Source: Kaistella gelatinilytica (GTDB lineage Bacteria; Bacteroidota; Bacteroidia; Flavobacteriales; Weeksellaceae). From it: a stretch of 64,000 nucleotides of DNA. The notes under the pieces are model-generated. The model searched no databases. It was not told the origin of the DNA and saw only the letters and a program-made list of their open reading frames with translations. The translations under genes and the position numbers were made by a program. How positions within the stretch are numbered: the first letter of the stretch is position 1; each line of letters opens with the position of its first letter. The stretch is from NCBI RefSeq assembly GCF_015679325.1, contig NZ_JADPVI010000001.1, positions 248,001-312,000 on the forward strand, given 5' to 3'. Positions 8,279-14,824 of the stretch are shown piece after piece.

Positions 8279-11203
8279 ATGCAAGGAAAAGGACTTATTA
8301 CGCTGGTTGCGGTTATTCTGGGACTTATTTGTCTTAACGAATTGTTACCAACTTGGTACGCTAGTAAAATTGAAAAACAAGCCACCGAGTTTGCTGGGAA
8401 CAATCCCGAAAAGTATAAAAAAGAATTGGCAAGACTTTCTAAAGACACTCTGAATCTAGGTTTTACAAAATTGTATTATTCCAGAGCGAAAGAGAGAGAA
8501 ATGAAGTTGGGTCTGGATTTGAAAGGCGGTATCAACGTTCTTTTGGAAATCAACCACAGAGATTTGGTTAATGATTTGACCAACTATTCTACCAATCCAA
8601 TACTGCTCGAAACGCTGGACAGAACTGATAAAGATCAGAAAAATTCAACCAAAGCTTACATCGAGAATTTCTTCACAGAATTCGAGGCCGTAAATGCGGA
8701 AAAGAAAACTAACCTTAAACTGGCAGATCCGGAAATTTTCGGAAACACCAACCTTAGCGAAATAAAATATAATACGACTGATGCAGAGGTAAAAAATATC
8801 ATCCGTAGAAAAATTGATGCTTCTGAAGGCGCTGCATATGAAGTGATCAGAACCCGTATCGATAAAATGGGGGTTACTCAACCAAACGTGCAAAAAGTAC
8901 CGGGAACAGGAAGAATTTCTGTAGAAATGCCGGGAAGTAAAGATATTGACCGCGTAAAGAAAATGCTTCAGACTTCTGCTAAATTACAATTCTGGGAAGT
9001 TCAGCAACCACAGGAAATTTTGCCTTATTTCGAGCAGTTAAATGCTCTGATCTCTGCGAAAGGAGATTCTATAGGTGTTCCAAAAACTACCAATTTGGTA
9101 AGTTTGATGCAGTTGAATACTTTAAGAGCAAATGGAGTAGGAAACATTAAACTTTCTGATACGGCTATTGTAAATAAAGTTTTAAACTCCGATCTGGCTA
9201 AAAAACTTCGTCCGACCAACATTAAATATTCACAATTTGTTTGGGGTTACAAACCTGAAGCGAATGACGAAAATAATTTAGTTCTATACGCACTTCGTGG
9301 AAATATCAATCAGAAAGCTCCGGTTGACGGTGCTGTAGAATCTGCGAGAGTGAATTACGACGAAATGGGAAGAGTAGTTGTTGACATGCAGATGGATTCT
9401 AAAGGTTCCAAAGACTGGAAAACCATGACGGCGAAAAATGTGAACAAACCTGTTGCTGTAACTTTAGATAATATCGTTTACACCGCACCAAATGTTGTTA
9501 ATGAAATTCCAAACGGAAGAACGCAGATCTCCGGAAATTTCTCTCAGCAGGAAGCACAGGATCTTGTAGATGTTTTAGGAGCTGGTAAACTTCCGGCGAG
9601 TGCTAAAATTGTTCAGGCAGATGTTGTAGGACCTTCATTGGGAGCCGAATCAATTAATGCAGGGATGCTTTCATTTATGATCGCATTCTTAGTAATTGTT
9701 GCATATATTATTTTCTACTACGGTGGAGCTGGTGTTTTTGCAGTAATTGCAATGGTCATCAACTTGTTCTACATTTTCGGAATTATGGATTCCGTTGATG
9801 CGACTTTAACTTTACCTGGAATCGCAGGTATCGTACTCTCGATGGCGATGGCGGTCGATACGAACGTTATCATCTATGAAAGAACCAAAGAAGAACTCTT
9901 CGCCGGTAAAAATATTCTCGAAGCCTACAAAGACGGTTTCAAACACGCACTTTCGGCGATTATCGATGGTCACTCGACTACGATTCTAACCGCATTGGTA
10001 TTGTACATTTTCGGAACAGGACCAATTAAAGGATTTGCCGTAACCTTGATCATCGGTATCTTAATGACATTCTTTACTTCTGTATTATTATCCAGAGTAA
10101 TGATTTTTGCAAGATTAAATAAAGGAAAAGGACTTTCAGTTTGGACGCCTTTAACCAAAAATCTTTTCAGAAATGTTTGGATCGATTTTATTGGAAAAAG
10201 AAAATATGCATACATCATTTCAGCAGTTCTTACGATTGCGAGTTTGATCTCAATGAAAGTAAACGGTTTCAAATACGGGATCGATTTTACTGGAGGTCGT
10301 AATTACGTAGTGAGATTTGATAAGCCTGTAGATGCAGATAATATTGAAAAATCCTTGATCAAACAATTCCAGACCGCAGATGGTAAAAACTCTGCTGTAG
10401 AAGCAAAAACTTTTGGAAGTGGAAATCAGTTAAAAATTTCTACCGATTATTTAATTGATGATGAATCGTTGAAAGCCGATCAAACCATTGAACAGAAATT
10501 ATTTGATGGACTGAAACAAAATCTTCCAGGAAACTTAACCTTAGCAGAATTCAAATCTGCAGATGTTAATCATGCGGGAATCGTTTCTTCTACGAAAGTA
10601 GGACCAACCGTTGCCGATGATATCAAAACCGGTGGAATGTATGCTGTAATTGCAGCTTTAGCAGGGATTTTCCTTTATATTTTGATAAGATTTAGAAAAT
10701 GGCAGTTCTCTTTAGGAGCCGTTGCAGGTCTTGCTCACGATGCGATCATCATTTTGGGAGCTTATTCATTGCTTCATAAGTACATGCCGTTCAACATGGA
10801 GATTAATCAGGATTTCATTGCGGCAATTCTAACCGTTTTGGGTTATTCAATTAATGATACTGTAATCGTATTCGATAGGATCCGGGAGTATTTGAGAGAG
10901 AAAAAATCCCTTACATTGGCAGGATTGTTCGATGATTCAATTTCCAGTACATTGGGTAGAACGTTCAATACTTCATTTACCACGATTTTGGTTATTTTGG
11001 CCATCTTCATTTTCGGTGGAGATAACTTGAGAGGATTTATGTTCGCCTTACTTTTGGGTATTGCGTTTGGAACCTACTCTTCGATCTTCGTCTCTTCAGC
11101 GATCGCTTATGATTTCTTGAAAGGAAAAGGAGGAAAAGAAGAAAAATTGCATGGCAGAACAACAGAAGATGTTGAGATCATTGACAAAAGAACGAAGAAA
11201 TAA
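8279..11203 (+). CDS. secDF: Protein translocase subunit SecDF (fused)
   Basis: 974-residue fusion of SecD and SecF, the RND-type partner of SecYEG that uses the proton gradient to help pull proteins across the inner membrane. The SecD half has the first helix, the motif GLDLKGGINVLLEI (about residues 78-91), a large periplasmic domain, VVGPSLGAESINAG and the helix-4 region SMAMAVDTNVIIYERTKEEL. The SecF half has GIDFTGGRNYVVRFD and TVLGYSINDTVIVFDRIRE. The conserved Asp and Arg residues used in proton coupling are present. Fusion is the normal state in Flavobacteriia. A terminator follows the stop, and a TAnnTTTG box precedes the start, so it seems to be a single-gene unit. Confidence 0.97.
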   Translation: MQGKGLITLVAVILGLICLNELLPTWYASKIEKQATEFAGNNPEKYKKELARLSKDTLNLGFTKLYYSRAKEREMKLGLDLKGGINVLLEINHRDLVNDLTNYSTNPILLETLDRTDKDQKNSTKAYIENFFTEFEAVNAEKKTNLKLADPEIFGNTNLSEIKYNTTDAEVKNIIRRKIDASEGAAYEVIRTRIDKMGVTQPNVQKVPGTGRISVEMPGSKDIDRVKKMLQTSAKLQFWEVQQPQEILPYFEQLNALISAKGDSIGVPKTTNLVSLMQLNTLRANGVGNIKLSDTAIVNKVLNSDLAKKLRPTNIKYSQFVWGYKPEANDENNLVLYALRGNINQKAPVDGAVESARVNYDEMGRVVVDMQMDSKGSKDWKTMTAKNVNKPVAVTLDNIVYTAPNVVNEIPNGRTQISGNFSQQEAQDLVDVLGAGKLPASAKIVQADVVGPSLGAESINAGMLSFMIAFLVIVAYIIFYYGGAGVFAVIAMVINLFYIFGIMDSVDATLTLPGIAGIVLSMAMAVDTNVIIYERTKEELFAGKNILEAYKDGFKHALSAIIDGHSTTILTALVLYIFGTGPIKGFAVTLIIGILMTFFTSVLLSRVMIFARLNKGKGLSVWTPLTKNLFRNVWIDFIGKRKYAYIISAVLTIASLISMKVNGFKYGIDFTGGRNYVVRFDKPVDADNIEKSLIKQFQTADGKNSAVEAKTFGSGNQLKISTDYLIDDESLKADQTIEQKLFDGLKQNLPGNLTLAEFKSADVNHAGIVSSTKVGPTVADDIKTGGMYAVIAALAGIFLYILIRFRKWQFSLGAVAGLAHDAIIILGAYSLLHKYMPFNMEINQDFIAAILTVLGYSINDTVIVFDRIREYLREKKSLTLAGLFDDSISSTLGRTFNTSFTTILVILAIFIFGGDNLRGFMFALLLGIAFGTYSSIFVSSAIAYDFLKGKGGKEEKLHGRTTEDVEIIDKRTKK

Positions 11204-11220
11204 TTTTCTTTAATAAATAC

Positions 11221-11252
11221 AAATAGTCCTTCGAAAGAGGGACTATTTTTTT
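11221..11252 (+). terminator. Rho-independent terminator of secDF
   Basis: A 9-bp perfect stem (11221-11229 with 11240-11248), 10-base loop and T-run, 18 bases after the secDF stop. Confidence 0.85.
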
Positions 11253-11273
11253 GTGCAATATTTTTTATTTGGG

Positions 11274-11294
11274 TCTCGTCATTCAATGACGAGA
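11274..11294. repeat. Short perfect hairpin
   Basis: A 10-bp perfect inverted repeat around one base (arms 11274-11283 and 11285-11294) that directly abuts the dispersed repeat starting at 11295. No T-run follows, so it is not an ordinary terminator. Confidence 0.6.
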
Positions 11295-11362
11295 TCTTCC
11301 GTTCCCGCTTTTTTCCTTCACTTCGTTCCGCAAAAAGAGCTCCACTCAAGCCGGGTCGCAGA
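11295..11362 (-). repeat. Dispersed intergenic repeat, copy 1
   Basis: Same ends as the element at 36309-36383. Read on the minus strand it starts ACCCGGCTTGAGTGGAGCTC, runs through a T-rich then A-rich central part and ends AGCGGGAACGGAAGA. The two ends are conserved between the copies while the centre differs. Elements of this appearance are, from memory, frequent between genes in Chryseobacterium relatives; their function is unknown to me. Confidence 0.75.
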
Positions 11363-11403
11363 TTTCGCTTCTTAAATAAAAACCTATCAACTCATAAAAT
11401 TCT

Positions 11404-11694
11404 GAATTTAAAACCGGCATCGGAAGCGTAGGCGTTAAGAAAAATTGATAGAAAACCGTTAAAAAATTTCTTTGTCCGACGCGCGCAATAATTTTAATAC
11501 TCATGAAAAAATCTTCTGTCGCGCTAGTTCAGAAATTTTAGGTTTTCTATCAATTTTTTAGCCGCAGTTTCCAAGCCTTGAATTTTTGGTTATTTTGTTT
11601 CAAGACAAAAGAATACGAAAAAAAATAATTATAACATTCTTCCTTCTGCAAAATTAAAAAAATGAAAAGGCTAGATATGAAATCATTAAAATCC
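11404..11694. repeat. 0.3-kb tandem repeat, unit 1
   Basis: First of three consecutive near-identical units of about 291-301 bases. Its core is a long inverted repeat: an 18-base arm at 11440-11457 is perfectly complementary to 11541-11558, with an inner AAAATTTCT/AGAAATTTT pair (11463-11471 with 11531-11539) and a GCGCG/CGCGC pair further in. A second hairpin with stem TTTTGT/ACAAAA (11593-11598 with 11605-11610) follows. The last 80 bases are AT-rich and less conserved between units. No coding frame persists across units. Confidence 0.9.
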
Positions 11695-11995
11695 GAATCT
11701 AAAACCGGCATCGGAAGCGTAGGCGTTAAGAAAAATTGATAGAAAACCGTTAAAAAATTCCTTTGTCCGACGCGCGCAATAATTTTAATACTCATGAAAA
11801 AATCTTCTATCGCGCTAGTTCAGAAATTTTAGGTTTTGTATCAATTTTTTGGCCGCAGGTTCCAAGCCTTGAATTTTTGGTTATTTTGTTTCAAGACAAA
11901 AGAACATAGAAAAAACGCGAATAAATAATTAAAAGACTATTCCCTCCACAAAATTACACAACTGAAAAAGGATAGATTTGAAATCATTTAAATCG
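11695..11995. repeat. 0.3-kb tandem repeat, unit 2
   Basis: Second unit. The inverted-repeat arms are 11731-11748 and 11832-11849, with one mismatch caused by a C-to-G change in the right arm. The terminal TTTTGT/ACAAAA hairpin is kept. Most differences from unit 1 are single-base changes in the core and larger changes in the AT-rich tail. Confidence 0.9.
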
Positions 11996-12275
11996 GAATT
12001 TAAAACCAGCATCGGAAGCGAAGGCGTTAAGAAAAATTGATAGAAAACCGTTAAAAAATTTCTTTGTCCGACGCGCGCAATAATTTTAATACTCATGAAA
12101 TAATTTTCTATCGCGCTAGTTCAGAAATTTTAGGTTTTCTATCAATTTTTTAGCCGCAGTTTCCAAGCCTTGAATTTTTGGTTATTTTGTTTCAAGCCAA
12201 AAGAACAAAAAAAAAAGGAAATAAATAACTGAAAAATTCTTCGGTCGTCAGAATTACAAAAGAATATTTTTAAAA
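11996..12275. repeat. 0.3-kb tandem repeat, unit 3
   Basis: Third unit. Arms 12032-12049 and 12133-12150 are perfectly complementary. The terminal hairpin has one changed base (CCAAAA instead of ACAAAA). The end of the unit is hard to place because similarity fades in the AT-rich tail before the MFS gene. Confidence 0.85.
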
Positions 12276-12336
12276 CTCTTCCAAATACGACTCATAAAAA
12301 ACAAATATAAATTTTCAAAAAAAATCCAAAAAAAAC

Positions 12337-12344
12337 TATCTTTA
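12337..12344 (+). promoter_or_regulatory. Possible minus-7 box for the MFS gene
   Basis: TATCTTTA differs from TAnnTTTG at the last base and ends 9 bases before the ATG. If used, the mRNA leader would be only a few bases. Confidence 0.35.
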
Positions 12345-12353
12345 CACCCGCAA

Positions 12354-13577
12354 ATGAAAAAAAATCCAAAATCCGCCGCTGTAGGTTTTATCTTCATCAC
12401 TTTACTCATCGATATTACCGGTTGGGGAATTGTAATACCCGTCGTTCCGAAATTAATTCAGGAACTTACGCACAACGCAGATTTAAGCATTGCCTCGCAA
12501 TACGGAGGATGGCTCAGTTTCGCTTATGCCGGAATGCAATTTATTTTCGCTTCCGTTTTAGGTGGATTAAGCGATAAATTCGGCAGAAGACCGATCATTC
12601 TTTTTTCTTTGTTAGGATTCTCAGTCAACTTTTTTATTCAGGCAATTGCACCTTCTATATTTTGGCTTTTTGTCGGTAGAATACTCTCCGGAGTTACAGG
12701 CGCTAGTATTACCACCGCAAGTGCCTATATCGCAGATGTTTCTACAGAAGAAAATCGGGCAAAGAATTTCGGAATGATCGGTGCCGCTTTTGGGGTCGGT
12801 TTTATTATTGGACCGGTAATTGGTGGTTTGCTCGGACAATACGGAGCCCGAGTTCCCTTCTACGCCGCTGCGGGTTTATGTCTGGTTAATTTTCTATACG
12901 GATTATTTGTTCTGCCGGAAAGTTTAGACAAAGAACACCGCCGAGATTTCAACTGGAGGCGTGCAAATCCCGTTGGTTCATTGTTGCAGCTTCGAAAATA
13001 TCCTCAAATTCTCGGCCTAATTGCCGCTTTAATATTTGTCTATATTGCAGGTCATGCTGTGCAAACCAACTGGACATTCTTCACCATGTACAAATTCAGC
13101 TGGTCCGAAAAAATGGTCGGACTTTCTCTCGGAGTTGCTGGTTTAATGGCAGCTTTGGTGCAAGGATATTTGATCCGTTTTATTCAGCCCAGATTAGGCA
13201 ATGAAAGAAGTATTTTCTATGGCTTACTTTTATATGCATTGGGAATGATTTTATTCGCTTTTGCCACCGAAAGCTGGATGATGTTTGCATTTCTGATTCC
13301 GTATGGTTTGGGTGGAATTGCAGGTCCGGCTTTGCAATCCGTGATTTCTGCTCAGGTTCCAAAGAATCAACAGGGTGAATTGCAAGGAGCTTTGGCGAGT
13401 TTAGTAAGCTTAACTGCGATTGTTGGTCCGCCTTTAATGACCAATACATTCTTTTATTTTACCCATGATAACGCACCGTTTAAATTTGCAGGAGCACCAT
13501 TTTTTCTCGGATTTATATTAATGATGATCAGTGCGGTTATTGTATTTTTTGTTTATAAAAAGAAACCAATTTCTTAG
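12354..13577 (+). CDS. TetA-like MFS drug exporter
   Basis: 407-residue major facilitator with 12 predicted helices, most like the tetracycline-resistance TetA/TCR branch (drug:H+ antiporter, 12 helices). Signatures are [13 protein letters not shown] in helix 1, the loop 2-3 motif [20 protein letters not shown], and motif C-like [20 protein letters not shown] in helix 5. Chromosomal members in Flavobacteriia are often plain housekeeping exporters, so drug resistance is not implied. The gene follows the triple repeat array, and its ATG is close to a TATCTTTA box. It is separated by 166 bases from tatA and is probably transcribed alone. Confidence 0.88.
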   Translation: MKKNPKSAAVGFIFITLLIDITGWGIVIPVVPKLIQELTHNADLSIASQYGGWLSFAYAGMQFIFASVLGGLSDKFGRRPIILFSLLGFSVNFFIQAIAPSIFWLFVGRILSGVTGASITTASAYIADVSTEENRAKNFGMIGAAFGVGFIIGPVIGGLLGQYGARVPFYAAAGLCLVNFLYGLFVLPESLDKEHRRDFNWRRANPVGSLLQLRKYPQILGLIAALIFVYIAGHAVQTNWTFFTMYKFSWSEKMVGLSLGVAGLMAALVQGYLIRFIQPRLGNERSIFYGLLLYALGMILFAFATESWMMFAFLIPYGLGGIAGPALQSVISAQVPKNQQGELQGALASLVSLTAIVGPPLMTNTFFYFTHDNAPFKFAGAPFFLGFILMMISAVIVFFVYKKKPIS

Positions 13578-13664
13578 ATTTATCGTATAGTTTAGAATCA
13601 AATTTATTTTTTAAATAATCGGTGTTGATATTGTCTAATTTGCCTTAAATGAAAGAAAATATAG

Positions 13665-13672
13665 TAATTTCG
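13665..13672 (+). promoter_or_regulatory. Possible minus-7 box upstream of tatA
   Basis: TAATTTCG is one base off TAnnTTTG; a TTTG lies at 13639-13642, 22 bases upstream, close to the usual minus-33 spacing. Confidence 0.4.
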
Positions 13673-13743
13673 CATTGTATTTTGTGATTAATTTAACTCG
13701 AATCAATGAAAATCGATACCATAAACTTTTGTAATTTTACCCC

Positions 13744-14067
13744 ATGGAATTAAGCATAGGAGAAATGATGTTAATCGCCGTCGCAATCGTAGTGTTGTTC
13801 GGTCCCGATAAGTTACCCAAAATCGCACGCGACTTAGGTCAGGGAGTGCGAAAAATGCGCAGTGCAATGGAAGATGTAAAATCTGAAATTTTAAAGGAAA
13901 CCGATAATCCGGTTTCTGAAATTAAAAAAGAAATTGAAAAAGTAAAGCAAGCTGCGCAAGATTACAATCCCATGAGTAATTTAGAAAAAGAAGCAATTGC
14001 AGAAAGAGAGATTCCCAAAGTAAATCTTGCGGAAAACGACCAGCACGAAGGACCTGTAAGCCGTTAA
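13744..14067 (+). CDS. tatA: Sec-independent protein translocase TatA/TatB-like subunit
   Basis: 107 residues: a short N-terminal membrane helix (IGEMMLIAVAIVVLFGP), the hinge and start of the amphipathic helix DKLPKIARDLGQGVRKMRSA, then a charged, largely helical tail. It forms or helps form the channel that exports folded twin-arginine proteins. TatA and TatB are hard to separate in this phylum; the FGPDKLP motif and the length leave both open. tatC is not in the window. The PAP2 gene starts one base after the stop codon, so the two are probably translated from one mRNA. Confidence 0.85.
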   Translation: MELSIGEMMLIAVAIVVLFGPDKLPKIARDLGQGVRKMRSAMEDVKSEILKETDNPVSEIKKEIEKVKQAAQDYNPMSNLEKEAIAEREIPKVNLAENDQHEGPVSR

Positions 14068-14068
14068 T

Positions 14069-14647
14069 ATGTACGAAATTATTCAGGAAGACCGGCATCT
14101 TTTTCTTTTCCTAAATAATTTAGGGAGTCAGCCTTTCGACCAGTTTTGGATTCTTATTTCCGAAACCTGGATCTGGGTCCCGCTCTACGGCATTTTTCTT
14201 TATTTACTCTACAAAACTTTCAAACTTAAAAGTTTGGTTTTCATTTTAATATTTATCGCTTTAGGCGTTACCGTTTCCGATCAGCTTGCCGGCATTTTTA
14301 AAACTGGGATTGCACGATTAAGACCTTGTCACGATCCAACTTTAAATAATTTGATGCGAAGTGTAAAATGTGGCGGTCGTCTCGGATTTTATTCCAGTCA
14401 CGCTTCCAATACTTTTTTTATTGTTACATATTTGAGTATGCTTCTTTACAGGAAGTATAAATTCTTACCTTATTTTATGTTCGTTTGGGCGATCGTCGTT
14501 TCTTACAGCCGAATTTATTTGGGCGTTCATTTTCCTATGGATGTTTTAATGGGTTCAGCAATGGGATTTTTACTGGGCGGACTTTTTGCCACCATTTCAT
14601 TGAATGTAATTCAAAAACAAAAGAGGAACGCGGTTTCAAACCATTAA
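14069..14647 (+). CDS. PAP2-family membrane phosphatase
   Basis: 192-residue integral membrane phosphatase. All three phosphatase motifs are visible: KTGIARLRPCHD (KX6RP), FYSSHASNTFF (the SGH-type motif, here SSH) and SRIYLGVHFPMD (SRX5HX3D) with the catalytic histidines. Members hydrolyse undecaprenyl diphosphate, phosphatidic acid or phosphatidylglycerol phosphate at the outer face of the inner membrane; undecaprenyl diphosphate recycling is a reasonable guess. Five to six hydrophobic helices. It directly follows tatA with a one-base gap. No clear terminator follows before polA. Confidence 0.88.
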   Translation: MYEIIQEDRHLFLFLNNLGSQPFDQFWILISETWIWVPLYGIFLYLLYKTFKLKSLVFILIFIALGVTVSDQLAGIFKTGIARLRPCHDPTLNNLMRSVKCGGRLGFYSSHASNTFFIVTYLSMLLYRKYKFLPYFMFVWAIVVSYSRIYLGVHFPMDVLMGSAMGFLLGGLFATISLNVIQKQKRNAVSNH

Positions 14648-14811
14648 TTTGCTCCATCAAATTTTAAATTTGATCATAAAAAATTTAAAATAAATTCCTG
14701 AATTTGAAGGGAAAAAAAATATTTACTTTGATTATTGCGTGAAAATTTTAGTTCTTCAGATCCTTTTTCCAAAACTTCCTTCAACCATCTTTTTTCTACG
14801 GTCAAAAATAT

Positions 14812-14819
14812 TATCTTTG
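14812..14819 (+). promoter_or_regulatory. Minus-7 promoter box for polA
   Basis: A perfect TATCTTTG whose last base is 5 bases before the polA ATG. It argues against the longer reading frame that begins at 14735, and implies a very short or absent mRNA leader. Confidence 0.6.
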
Positions 14820-14824
14820 CTTCT

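Noticed and set aside
11107-11349. Minus-strand ORF of 80 codons after secDF
   Set aside because: It overlaps the end of secDF, the terminator and the dispersed repeat; its codons come from the repeat and no homologous frame persists in the second copy.
11550-11795. Minus-strand ORF of 81 codons in the tandem repeats
   Set aside because: It spans the junction of units 1 and 2 and is not kept in the other unit boundaries, so it is a by-product of the repeats.
11404-12275. CRISPR array
   Set aside because: Units are about 300 bases with conserved cores and no short repeat/unique spacer pattern, and no cas gene is present.
14656-14674. Palindrome ATCAAATTT-T-AAATTTGAT after the PAP2 gene as terminator
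   Set aside because: The stem is AT-only and no T-run follows, so it is not convincing as a terminator.
14735-14824. Longer polA start at TTG 14735
   Set aside because: The extra 30 codons are outside the family N-terminus and include the promoter box.
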